DNA of 64,000 nt, from positions 2,210,001 to 2,274,000 of the forward strand of contig NZ_CP092417.1 of assembly GCF_023716865.1 (NCBI RefSeq). Direction: 5' to 3'. Shown here piece after piece: positions 54,489 to 63,661 of this stretch. Position numbers and translations under genes: made by a program. Position 1 is the first letter of the stretch. Every line of letters begins with the position of its first letter. This DNA is from Endozoicomonas sp. SCSIO W0465. GTDB taxonomy: Bacteria; Pseudomonadota; Gammaproteobacteria; Pseudomonadales; Endozoicomonadaceae. Below the pieces are notes generated by a model. That model was not told where the DNA came from, did no database searches, and saw only the letters and a program-made list of their open reading frames with translations.

Positions 54489-55520
54489 GGCTCTTTTCCA
54501 ATTCCAGACTGCTATGTAACCAGCAAGTTGACTAAGGGCTGAAGAAGACTTTTGCCTCTTCGGCCAATATTATGCAAAAACTCAAAAAAGCCAAGGTAAA
54601 GGGGTAAAGCCTCTTGGGATATTCCCCTGTGAGGCCTTAGCCACGAGCGTAGAAGTGACCAAAACCCCTCCATAGTATTAACATGCACCTCGTAAATACC
54701 GTCTTTGTCATCATCACGAGCATACTCACCTTTGCCGTGACAGACCGTTTTATGTCTGAAGCCCCAGCTTTCAAGGTCATCATAGATGTTGTATTCATCG
54801 GTATAAATCTGGCTCTGTGGGGCTACGTGTTTCTTGATAAATGGTTCGATTGTCGCCTTCTTAACGTTCGACAGCATGTTGATAATGACCTGACCTCCCC
54901 TTTGAATCATTCCCAATACCGGCGGTTTGTCTTTTTCAAGAGTCCCACGGCCCGGAGCGCCTTTAAGCCTTCTTTTTCTCGGTGGACGATCCAGATTTTT
55001 TTAATGCTTCAGGGTGTCCCTTGTGACCAGCTACAATGTAGACCTCGTCGAATTCAACTTCGCCATCAAGAATCACTTCAGGCTTTCGGTCAACAACACC
55101 ATTTCGTAAGACTGTGGTCATATGGTGTGCATCACTGACACACAGATCAAGTTCCTGAGCTATCTGGCTGTTGGAGACGTTCAGCCCCATTAAATAGAGA
55201 CAGGCAATCCAGACTTTGAGTGGTCGGTGGTGTCCTGCGAAAACCGTATTTGTCAGGTCATCGAAGTAGCGCTTACAGGACTTACAGTAATAGTGCTGGC
55301 ACTCTACCTGCACATTGTCGTGTCCATTCTTTTTGACATTCTCAGAATCACAGTGCGGACAGAGAACAGTGCCATCTGGCCAGCGGTTCTCACGGATCAT
55401 CTCAAAGCAGGTGTCATTACTGATGAGATCTGAGATTCGGCCTATATTCATGGTCAATGCTGGCGATGGCTAATTATATCCACCAAGGATAGTTCAGCAG
55501 TTCGGAATTCGAAAAGAGCC
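54489..55520 (-). mobile_element. IS1595-family insertion sequence, innermost element of the nest
   Basis: A 1032-bp element. Inverted ends ggctcttttccaattccaga and, inverted, ggctcttttcgaattccgaa are flanked by a perfect 8-bp duplication aaagaaat at 54481-54488 and 55521-55528. Its ends resemble those of the two family-B MITEs at 18381 and 35357. Confidence 0.93.
54512..55457 (-). pseudogene. IS1595-family transposase in two frames joined at an A7 run
   Basis: The upstream frame (54963-55457) has a zinc ribbon (CPHCDSENVKKNG, YYCKSCKRYF) and the first catalytic block EVEFDEVYIVAGHKG. It ends shortly after EALKK. The downstream frame (54512-54916) carries IYTDEYNIYDDL and the second half, ending GFFEFLHNIGRRG. 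A -1 shift at the seven-A run after EAL would fuse them as DRPPRKRRLKGAPGRGT. This may be programmed frameshifting or a simple mutation. Confidence 0.82.
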
Positions 55521-56696
55521 AAAGAAATTTGTCGGCTGCTGGAACGGGGACAAACACTGACAGCGACACCGCTTTATGAATATACCCATCACAACCGAGC
55601 CGTAAAAGATGCGGCCAGAAAATGCATCTACGCTGGCAAAGAAGAGCGGCATCAGCATTATAAAAAACTGCTGCAGTTGACCCGAAAATCCCGGAAGGTA
55701 CTTATCGAAGCTACTGTCACGCTAGCAAACGCCCGTCAGCAGGGGCAGTGTCTCCTGGCTGATGATGCCGACAAGTGGCAGGCCGATGTGGATCACCTGT
55801 TACCCCTGGTGGATGCAATAGTCTCCCAGACAGAGCGCAGGGTCTTTAAGGGTGAAAAGGTGCCAGCCCAGGAAAAAGTGGTTAGCCTGTATGAACCCCA
55901 TACGGATATCATCGTAAAAGACAGGCGGCAAGTACAGTATGGCCATAAACTGAACCTGGTTCAGGGAAAAAGTCGATTGATCCTGGACCTGGTTATTGAG
56001 GAAGGTAACCCAGCGGATTCGGACCAATTCATTCCGATGATGGAAAGACAAAAAGAAATTTATGGTCGTGTACCTCGCCAGACAAGCGGTGACGGCGGAT
56101 ACGCGTGTCGCGCTAATTTGGAAAAAGCCAAGGCCATGGGAATCAGCGATGTAGCTTTTAATAAGAAGCGCGGACTTGAAGTCGAAGAGATGACTAAAAG
56201 TCAGTATGTGTATAAAACGCTCTTTCGCTTCCGGGCAGGTATTGAAGCGGGAATTTCGTGGCTAAAGAGATGTTTTGGGCTATCACGTTGCCACTGCAAG
56301 GGTTCTGAGCGTTTTGATTCTCATTGCTGGTTATCGGTGGTCTGTTACAACCTGGTGATTCTGGCCAGACACCCGGCACCATCCTGATAGCCACCTCCAC
56401 GCTACATGAAAGTACCTTTCCAGCATGGTGGGAGGATGTTTTCTGCCTGCTTTTCGCGTTTTTCTCCAATATCCGTCCCAGATTAGAGAAAAAAAGGGAA
56501 GAGTTTTTGCGGCTCTGGAATTTCAGGAAATATCAAAACGCACGTACAAATCTAATTATGATTGCCTGATGCGTTTTTGGACGAGAACTAGCTATTGAAA
56601 AAACGAAAGCTTCAGCATTTTCTTGGCTGATCAAATATTGACCTAAATTTAGCCTGTTTTGGGGTAAAAATTGCGTTTTTACCCTTTTGCTTGCCT

Positions 56697-58229
56697 TTAT
56701 GCTGCCATTTTAAGCCTTTTTGCTTCTTCAAGACGGATTGATCCCGTTGAAACCGATTTGACAATTTTTTTGAAATTATAAGCACTGCAGACCAGTGAAA
56801 ATTCTCCAGCCACTTTTTCCTTACCCCGGACACTGAACCCTCTGAATCCTGAGTTCTTGATTTGGCCAAAAGGCGGTTCCGCAATCACCTTGCGACGCTC
56901 ATAAACCGCTTTGGCCTCTTTGGTTTCCATTTTGCGGTTCATCGCCTGGCGTATGGCTTCGTGGCGGTCTGTGCGAATCACTTTCCCGGGTCTTTGTTGT
57001 CACCACTGCACCTTTTACGTAACGGGCAATCCCGGCAGATATCTTTACTGACGCGGTAGCTTTTGTGTTTTGCTTTGCTAGCCGTGTTATAAATCAGCTT
57101 CTCACCGGCAGGGCAGGTAAAGCTGTCGTCTGCTTCATGGTAAATAAAATCCGCTTTGACAAACTTTCTGTCAGAGTCTTCCAGTCCCTCTGTTGCAGGC
57201 TTCTCCTGTCGATCCGTAGCCATGTAAGCGTCAATGTTCGCATCATCAAACGCTTGCAGGTTGGGCCCTGAGTAATAGCCATTATCCTCACTCATTTTGC
57301 CAATGGACGCGTTATCTGTTGCTTCTGCAATGGCTTCAAGTGCAGGCTTTACTTCCTGCTTGTCATTGGCATGCTGGCTGATGTGCTGGCCAACAATGAT
57401 ACCATTATCGCTGTCGACGCTGATCTGGGCGTTATAACTGTACTGATAGCCACTGCCTTTTTTACCCATGATCCTGGCATCATGATCAGCAAAGCTGATT
57501 TGCTTTTTGTCGTCTATCGGCTTATCGGGATTCAGGGCCTGTTCCCGTTCTTCAAGCGCTTTTTGGCCTCCTGGATTTTCTCTAACCGTTCCTGCTTGAA
57601 TTGCAAGTCTTCAGGAATGCTGTAGCCAGTCTCCTGCTGATAAGCATCGTCCTCTTCACTGTCACTGGTTTCGGCTTTTTTAATCAGGGCCTCAACTTCA
57701 GCCATTAATTCAGCTTCTTTGGCCTTAAGTCGTGCGTAGCTCATGGCCTTATGCTTTGATGAGTCGGCTTTGAATTTGGAACCATCAAGAGCGATGTGGC
57801 CCAGCGAGGCCATCTGTAGTTCCCGGGCGAGCAGCACGCTCTGTTTGAAACTGCTTTTAAAAAAGGTGGCCTGGTTTTTACGAAAGTCACTGAGCACCCG
57901 GAAATTTGGCAGTGCTGTTTGGCGATATACATGAAAGCCAAGTCCTGATTGCAGCGCCGTTCAATCTCCCTGGAGCTGAACACACCATGGCTATAGGCAT
58001 AGATCAGGATCGATATAATCAGTCGTGGGTGGTAGGCATTCTGGCCAAGATGGTGATACTGCTTTTCCACTTCAGAGGTGTCGATATGCTTGAAGATATC
58101 TTCAAAAACGAAGCAATCATGATCTGGTGGCAGCAGGTCGAAGATGTTCGATGGGAACATCAGGTGCTGGTCAAAATCAGCAGGGTTATCTTTGAATTTG
58201 ATTGATGACATCCGTTTCGGCAACAACAA
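56697..58229 (-). pseudogene. IS1182-family transposase, multiply frameshifted
   Basis: Four overlapping or adjacent minus-strand frames cover one IS1182 transposase. The N-terminus (57741-58229) has VFEDIFKHIDTSEVEK and RLIISILIYAYSHGVFSSRE. The middle (57532-57897) has HIALDGSKFKADSSKH, and 56978-57469 has YQYSYNAQISVD and CRDCPLRKRC. The C-terminus (56697-56981) has ERRKVIAEPPFGQIKN. Frameshifts near 57880, 57540 and 56980 break it. The first frame starts MLLPKRMSSIKFK. Confidence 0.88.
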
Positions 58230-58286
58230 AGTGGGCAGAAAATGCCTGATTATACTTAATCAGGCTATTCTCGGACAGCCTCCTAG

Positions 58287-58446
58287 GAGGCTGACCGAGA
58301 ATAGACTGCCCTACTGCGGTGGCAGCAAATTGGTCTAAAAAGCCGGAAATTTTTAGCAAATAGAACCACTATTCACTAAAAATTTCCGGCTTTTTATCCT
58401 CAATTTTCTGCCATCCTCGCTACGGGCGCTATTCTCGGTCAGCCTC
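58287..58446. mobile_element. 160-bp MITE, family A (CTAG target), copy 2
   Basis: Inverted ends gaggctgaccgagaatag and ctattctcggtcagcctc are perfect. They are flanked by ctag at 58283-58286 and 58447-58450. The ends match those of the adjacent IS1182 (gaggctgtccgagaa) at all but one base, so that IS is the likely transposase source. The interior is homologous to copy 1 at 12597. The right CTAG supplies the TAG stop of the MscS gene. Confidence 0.9.
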
Positions 58447-60180
58447 CTAGCCCACCGTACGAAGTCCGATATCTGAACGTTGAATCGTTACCCGATCGCC
58501 CGGCAGGTCTGCTGGCGCTTTGGCATAAAAGTGAAGTTCCCGTTGCGGGAATGGAATGGTGATTCCTTCACGGTCAAACCGGACTTTGACTTCGCGGGTG
58601 ATGTCCCAGTATACGTCCCAGTAGTCGTCTGTTTTTACCCAGGGACGAACAATAAAATCAACGGATGACTCGTTGAGAACATTCAGGCGAATTATATGCT
58701 CTGGTGTTTTCAGTATTTTCGGGTGGCTGATGACAATATCTTCAAGAATCTCTTCTACCTGCTCAACACTGTCTCCATAGGCAACCCCAAAGACCATATC
58801 GACCCGGCGGATACGTTCTGAGGTGATGTTCTTGATGGTTTCTCCCCAGATTTTGGCATTGGGCACCATAAAGACCTGGTTGTCGAACGTGCGAATCGTG
58901 GTGTTTACCAGGCTCATCTTGCCGACTTTACCGGCAACACCGCCGGCCTCAACAAAGTCACCCACATCAAAAGGACGGTAGATCAGGATCATCATCCCGG
59001 AGGCAAAGTTGGACAGGGTATCCTGCAGGGCAAAACCGATGACAATACCGGCAACACCCAGACCGGTCAGTACCGGTGTCAGATCCAGACCCACCTGTGC
59101 CAGGGCAAACAGGAAGCCGAAAACCACCACCAGATTACCGCCAACACTGATAAAGAAATCCTGAACCAATGTACTGAAACGGGCTTTTTTATGGGTGACG
59201 GCACGGGATATCACCCGCCGAACCAGGCGCGCCAATAGGATGGCTACTGCCATCAGAGCGGCAAACAGGAAGAGGCGGGAGAGTATGCCACCCATATTGG
59301 ATTTGAACCAGTGAGTCAGGTCGTCCCAGAGTCCGGCAATCACCGTACGTAGAGTATCAACGTTAACCACCGCTTCGGCGAGGTTGCCGGTGGTTTTGAA
59401 AATCAGTTCATTGTAATGATCCACCGGCAGTCCCTGCGCTTCCATCATTATTACGATCTGTTTCAGGTTGTTAACCGCACTGCGAACCAGACGATCCTGA
59501 GCGGCAATTTTGCTTTCCAGAGAGCTGCGGGCATCGGCCGGCAGGGATTTCAGCTCTGCCTGTAACAGGGTTTTCTGGCGGGTGTTGTTGTTCAGGTAGG
59601 TAGCCATAAACTCGGCGTAGAGTGTTATTTCCTGGTCAAGTTGCTGCTGTTCAGCGGTGGTATCGACCTTCCAGCTTTTCAGTAGATTCAGGTTGTCCAG
59701 CCGTTCATTCTGCAACCAGTTTATGTAGGCATAGAAGTCATTGATATTGAAAAGGACCAGCAGCTGTTCATCGCTACTGGCCTTCTCATATTGTTCAAAT
59801 AATTTACGCAGGTCTGATGAGGCGCGGTTCAGCCGGGCTTCAAAAAAGCGGTTCTCGGTATTTACCACACCCTCGCCCAGTGTAATAGCCTCCGGGGTAT
59901 TAATCGTCTGCACCTGATCAAGGAACTGGTTAGCCAGTCGGGTGGTGGTGCGAATATCGGAGACGACCTGTTGCTGAATCAGGTCCCGGGTCATTTCAGA
60001 GGTGGTTTTCTCCCAGTTGGACTCCAACTGAACCACGCGTTTGTTGGTGGCTTCAATATCGCTTATTACGGCGGTATGAGCAGCAATGAGCCCGGTTGGT
60101 GAAAGTGGTTGGGGCGTCGTGTTTTCTGCCAAGGTGTTGAAGGAAAAAAACAGTAATATCCAGATAAGGTTGCTTAACAT
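58447..60180 (-). CDS. MscS-family mechanosensitive channel with extended N-terminus
   Basis: A 577-residue inner-membrane channel that releases solutes on osmotic down-shock. A signal peptide (about residues 1-18) and a periplasmic coiled-coil region (about 30-280) precede the membrane part. The MscS core has the pore-helix region GVAGIVIGFALQDTLSNFASG and the beta-domain entry MILIYRPFDVGDFVE, then FMVPNAKIWGE. E. coli MscS is 286 residues, so this is a large MscS/YnaI-type member. GGAGAC lies before the ATG. The TAG stop lies in the MITE target site. Confidence 0.93.
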   Translation of the reverse strand: MLSNLIWILLFFSFNTLAENTTPQPLSPTGLIAAHTAVISDIEATNKRVVQLESNWEKTTSEMTRDLIQQQVVSDIRTTTRLANQFLDQVQTINTPEAITLGEGVVNTENRFFEARLNRASSDLRKLFEQYEKASSDEQLLVLFNINDFYAYINWLQNERLDNLNLLKSWKVDTTAEQQQLDQEITLYAEFMATYLNNNTRQKTLLQAELKSLPADARSSLESKIAAQDRLVRSAVNNLKQIVIMMEAQGLPVDHYNELIFKTTGNLAEAVVNVDTLRTVIAGLWDDLTHWFKSNMGGILSRLFLFAALMAVAILLARLVRRVISRAVTHKKARFSTLVQDFFISVGGNLVVVFGFLFALAQVGLDLTPVLTGLGVAGIVIGFALQDTLSNFASGMMILIYRPFDVGDFVEAGGVAGKVGKMSLVNTTIRTFDNQVFMVPNAKIWGETIKNITSERIRRVDMVFGVAYGDSVEQVEEILEDIVISHPKILKTPEHIIRLNVLNESSVDFIVRPWVKTDDYWDVYWDITREVKVRFDREGITIPFPQRELHFYAKAPADLPGDRVTIQRSDIGLRTVG

Positions 60181-60209
60181 CGGCAGTCTCCGAAAGGAAC
60201 ATCAGGAAA

Positions 60210-60764
60210 TTAAATAGTCCGAATGACTCTGCAGGGATTGCCAACAGCAACGCTATTGGCTGGAATATCTCTGTTCACGACGCTACCCGCGCCGATGACA
60301 CAGTTGTCTCCAATGGTAACGCCCGGAAGCACCGATACATTGCCCCCGATCCAGACATTACTGCCAATGGTGATGGGTGAACCGTACTCGGTTTTCTGTC
60401 GTTCAATTGGATCAATAGGGTGAGTTGCGGCAGAGATCATCACGTGAGGAGCAATCAGTACATTGTCTCCGATAGTGACTTTGCAAACATCAACAATGGT
60501 CAGGTTGTGGTTGGAGTAAAAGTTACTGCCAATCTCGATGTTGTAACCGTAGTCACAAAAGAAGTTCGGCTCTATATGGGCAGTATCTTTGAAGGATAAC
60601 AGGTCTCTGAGAATGGCCATTCTGCCATCCAGGTCCGTTGGATCAGCCGAATTGAATCGGGCACACAGACTTTTGGCGCGCATGCGGTCTGCCAGCAGTT
60701 CTGACTCCCAGGCATCATAAGGCATGCCTGCCAGCATTTTTTCTTTTTCAGACGTGTATAGCAT
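60210..60764 (-). CDS. Maltose/galactoside-type sugar O-acetyltransferase (LbH fold)
   Basis: A 184-residue acetyl-CoA-dependent enzyme of the Maa/LacA/NodL group. It has the N-terminal Maa domain (SEKEKMLAGMPYDAWESELL) and the conserved FFCDYGYNIEIG. The catalytic His is in SAATHPIDP, and left-handed beta-helix hexapeptides follow (ITIGSNVWIGGNVSVLPGVT). The start was set at ATG 60764, as in E. coli Maa; an in-frame ATG eight codons earlier is possible. It follows mscS upstream by 29 bp in the same direction. The natural acceptor is unknown. Confidence 0.92.
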   Translation of the reverse strand: MLYTSEKEKMLAGMPYDAWESELLADRMRAKSLCARFNSADPTDLDGRMAILRDLLSFKDTAHIEPNFFCDYGYNIEIGSNFYSNHNLTIVDVCKVTIGDNVLIAPHVMISAATHPIDPIERQKTEYGSPITIGSNVWIGGNVSVLPGVTIGDNCVIGAGSVVNRDIPANSVAVGNPCRVIRTI

Positions 60765-60896
60765 CGTTAGCCCGCACTTGGTTGTCATTCAATAGAAGAG
60801 ATCAGAAGAAGGAGAAATCTGCCCGATGATATCAGGCAGAAGGGGGGATGGGTATTGCCTATATCGCTACCAGGCGGGAGTTTCACGGTTAGAGGG

Positions 60897-61655
60897 TTAT
60901 TTCCGATCAAGTTTGAAAACATGCTCGGTAATTACTTTCAAGCCTTGAGCTTGTTTCCGTGGTGACGGTTTGGTATCCCGGGTTTCAATCAGGTCGATCT
61001 CGAAGTGTTCACCGTAGAGCTCTTTTACCCGATCCGGTGGAATACTGAATGGTGGCGCAGCGGCGGCAACATCATCGTATTCAACAGTAATCAGCAGTAT
61101 TTGCTCAATATCCGGGGCGATGCGCAGGAGCTGCTCTACATAGGCTTCCTGCCTGCCGGGTGGGAGAGCCACCAGGGCTGCCCGGTCGTAAACAAACCTG
61201 GCCGGAATGCTCTCTTCTGCCAGGGTAAAAAAGTCCCCCTGAATGATGGCCAGACGATCACTGGACCAGTACTCGTGTTCACCTGCATCATGTGTCGTGT
61301 ACTTGAGGTTCTGTTCCGTGAAGAACGCTGCCACGGCAATCTCGCTCAACTCTGAGCCAAGAACAAAGTGCCCCTGCCGGTGCAGTTCAGTCAAATCCAG
61401 GCTTTTACCGCACAGGGGAACGAACACCATATCCTTGGGTACTGCGCGTATTTTGGGCCAGTGTTTAACCAGCATGGGGTTGGTCTGATCAAGATGAAAG
61501 CCAATGTTATTGTTCTGCCAATGAGACCGCCAGTTAATATCGTCCATCGCTATGGATATCCCGTTATCATGGTAGGATACTGATTCGGATAATTTTGCAT
61601 TACCAACAACAATACCGGCTGTCAGCAGGAAGATAAATAGCTGAGTATATTTCAT
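60897..61655 (-). CDS. tpm: Thiopurine S-methyltransferase-like, with signal-peptide-like N-terminus
   Basis: A 252-residue product. The TPMT family core starts at about residue 37: DDINWRSHWQNNNIGFHLDQ, then VFVPLCGKSLDLTEL, YDRAALVALPP, and the C-terminal PSPRKQ segment. Such enzymes methylate thiopurines, and in bacteria detoxify selenium and tellurium compounds. Unusual here is a 36-residue extension with a secretion-signal-like start (KYTQLFIFLLTAGIVVGNA). ATG 61655 has a good agggtaagg site. An internal ATG at 61547 would give a normal cytoplasmic TPMT. Both starts may be used; I cannot decide. Confidence 0.88.
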   Translation of the reverse strand: MKYTQLFIFLLTAGIVVGNAKLSESVSYHDNGISIAMDDINWRSHWQNNNIGFHLDQTNPMLVKHWPKIRAVPKDMVFVPLCGKSLDLTELHRQGHFVLGSELSEIAVAAFFTEQNLKYTTHDAGEHEYWSSDRLAIIQGDFFTLAEESIPARFVYDRAALVALPPGRQEAYVEQLLRIAPDIEQILLITVEYDDVAAAAPPFSIPPDRVKELYGEHFEIDLIETRDTKPSPRKQAQGLKVITEHVFKLDRK

Positions 61656-61884
61656 GATCAGCCTTACCCTCTGAAATAACAGAATGGTTTGATGAATAAG
61701 TAACCGGTCGGCTTATGGCGCCGTTTGGTAAATGATGATTTTCAGCCGATTTCGAGCTTTCCTCAATTCTCAGCAAGTGTAGCAGTCTGTCAGGAATTCT
61801 AGAAAATAAGGTTGGAAGACCTGGCAGAGAGAGCGGGTACTACTCAACTGTTACCGGGTGAATGACCCGGTGAATAACCAGATT

Positions 61885-63114
61885 TTATGAAGCCTGCCTG
61901 ATAATCTCAGCTGCCGCATTGGCCAGCACTTCACATCCGGTGATCAAGTCCTCTTCGTTGGTATCCTCATCAAAGCTGTAGCTGATCCCTCCAATACTGG
62001 GAACCAGTAGCATTCCTGATGGCATAACACGAGAAAAAATTACATTGTCGTTTATTGCGCCGCTGGACATGACCTGCCAGTTGTCGGGGCAGTGCTGTTG
62101 GGCTATGTGACAAAGAACTTCCTGCACTTTTCCGTCCAGGCGAACAGGGGGAATATCGGTCTCTTTTTCGATTTGGATGTCAACTTTCAGATCCTTTTGC
62201 AAAGCATTTGCCATTTGCCATAACGCCTGTTCCAGCCGATCCATTTGGGCTGGAGAAGGGTCTCTGAACTGCAGGGTCATCGTGGCTTTACCGGGAATAA
62301 CCGAAGCGGCTCCCGGATCAAATTCAGCGTGCCCAATGGTCCAGACCGATTGTTTTGTTCCGGTCTGACGGAATCGGCGATTGAGAGTGGTTGCAAACTC
62401 CATCAAGGCCATACCGGCATCACGCCGCATGGCCATTGGGGTTGAGCCTGCATGGTTGCTCTCACCAAAGAAAGAAATTGCAAATTCGCGACAACCGGAT
62501 ATCCGGTTAACAATGCCAATCTGTTTTTGTGAGATATCCAGTCTTGGCCCCTGCTCAATATGTGTGCTCAGGTAGGCAAGGTAGCGTTCGGGCTCATATT
62601 GCTCGCTGATACCATTAAGGCCCGCAGCATGTAAGGCATCCTTTAGCCGAAGCCCGTCAGCACGAATGGCTGTGTTGATTACCTGCGGGGGTAACTGGCC
62701 AAGAAACCCCTTGCAGCCTAGAAAACCGTGAAACGTGTTTTCTTCGTCAGCCCAGGAGGCGATGTCCAGGGACATTTGGGCAGTATCCGGATTTTCTGCA
62801 AGGGCTCGATACACCTCAAGGGCACAGATAACACCATAGGCACCATCCAGCCAGCCGCCAATGGGTTGAGTGTCTGTGTGAGAACCCATCAACAGGGTTC
62901 TGGCGGACTTTCCGGAATAACCGATCACATTGCCAAGGCCGTCTATCCGGGCATCCAGTCCGGCACGGGTCATTCGTTCCCGTAGCCACTGTCTCGATTC
63001 CATATCTGCCCGGGAATACATTTGACGAATAACGCCGGTCTTGTACTGGCCGAATTTCCTGAGTTCGTAAAGGTCACTCAGCAGACGGTCTGAATTAATG
63101 GATACTGACTTCAT
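61885..63114 (-). CDS. Zn-dependent M20-family amidohydrolase (allantoate/N-carbamoyl amino-acid type)
   Basis: A 409-residue enzyme of the family that includes allantoate amidohydrolase, N-carbamoyl-L-amino-acid hydrolase and beta-ureidopropionase. Metal-ligand motifs are visible: GSHTDTQPIGGWLDGAYGV (His/Asp), WADEENTFHGFLGCKG (Glu-Glu), and THIEQGPRLD. The usual GHDA segment near the C-terminus reads AINDN here, so specificity may differ. The start was set at ATG 63114 (MKSVSINSDRLL); an in-frame ATG 20 codons upstream is less likely. The substrate is not predictable from sequence alone. Confidence 0.85.
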   Translation of the reverse strand: MKSVSINSDRLLSDLYELRKFGQYKTGVIRQMYSRADMESRQWLRERMTRAGLDARIDGLGNVIGYSGKSARTLLMGSHTDTQPIGGWLDGAYGVICALEVYRALAENPDTAQMSLDIASWADEENTFHGFLGCKGFLGQLPPQVINTAIRADGLRLKDALHAAGLNGISEQYEPERYLAYLSTHIEQGPRLDISQKQIGIVNRISGCREFAISFFGESNHAGSTPMAMRRDAGMALMEFATTLNRRFRQTGTKQSVWTIGHAEFDPGAASVIPGKATMTLQFRDPSPAQMDRLEQALWQMANALQKDLKVDIQIEKETDIPPVRLDGKVQEVLCHIAQQHCPDNWQVMSSGAINDNVIFSRVMPSGMLLVPSIGGISYSFDEDTNEEDLITGCEVLANAAAEIIRQAS

Positions 63115-63353
63115 TATTTTTATACCGCCCTGAATGAAAAGACCTTGGTGAATGTATGACAGTTCGGAGCTCAACAGGTTCTGGAGACATTCTATGCTGG
63201 CAGAATTTACAGGTGTTGAGTTGGGTCAATGGAGAGCGAGGTGCCGGGGAATAAAGGCAGTGCAGCAGGTGGAATGTCGTCTGCTGCAAGAGAAGCGTTA
63301 CAACCGGTCAGTGAAAGTCTGTTGACTGCAACCAAAGGTTTTCCGGTAGCGTA

Positions 63354-63661
63354 TTACTGCCTGAAGAACTCACCCAGTTTGGCAGCCAGCATCATGTTGC
63401 CTTCAGTGCGCAGTTTTCCGGTCATGAAGGCTTGCATGCCGTCCAGTTCGCCACTCATCAGGCCGACAAAGGTTTCGCTGTCCATGATCAGAGTAACGTG
63501 AGCGTCATCTTTTGTGCCCTCAGCAATCTCCAGTACACCGTCTACGATAGCCGCGTAGTAAGTCTTGTCATCGGTGATATCGAATTGGAACGTCAGGGTT
63601 TGGCCAGCAGCAGCCGACTCGTCAAAACGGCCCTTGATATTGTCGAGTGTTTCCAGAACAG
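63354..63661 (-). pseudogene. SCP2-type sterol/lipid-carrier domain gene, 5' end cut by IS66
   Basis: A minus-strand frame ends at 63354 and encodes about 102 residues of an SCP2 domain: LDNIKGRFDESAAAGQTLTF, then YYAAIVDGVLEIAEG, SETFVGLMSGELDGMQAFMT, and the C-terminal LAAKLGEFFRQ. SCP2 proteins bind hydrophobic ligands. IS66 copy 2 starts at the next base (63662), so the N-terminal part lies outside the window and the gene is disrupted. Confidence 0.85.

Larger units (their letters stand above)
53986..56387 (+). pseudogene. ISNCY-family transposase split by IS1595
   Basis: The first 167 codons (MRKKRNPQCSMELHYVPHE to SSVKE) precede the inserted IS. The rest, from ICRLLERGQ to ARHPAPS, resumes at about 55526. 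The coding parts are the same as the intact copy at 51011-52372, and removal of the IS1595 plus one 8-bp copy restores the frame. It was therefore probably intact until that insertion. Confidence 0.92.
53849..56588 (+). mobile_element. ISNCY-type insertion sequence, copy 2, interrupted by IS1595
   Basis: Same inverted ends as copy 1 but in opposite orientation, with the 6-bp duplication tagcta at 53843-53848 and 56589-56594. It sits within the outer IS1182. An IS1595-family element at 54489-55520 splits its transposase gene. Both copies chose TAGnTA-type targets. Confidence 0.92.
53827..58282 (-). mobile_element. IS1182-family element, outer shell of a three-level nest
   Basis: Ends gaggctgtccgagaa (left) and ttctcggacagcctc (right) are inverted repeats, flanked by ctag at 53823-53826 and 58283-58286. 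The net length without inner elements is about 1.7 kb. The ISNCY-type copy 2 is inserted 22 bp inside its left end. The right CTAG is shared with MITE A copy 2, whose ends differ from this IS at one base. The transposase is degenerate. Confidence 0.88.
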
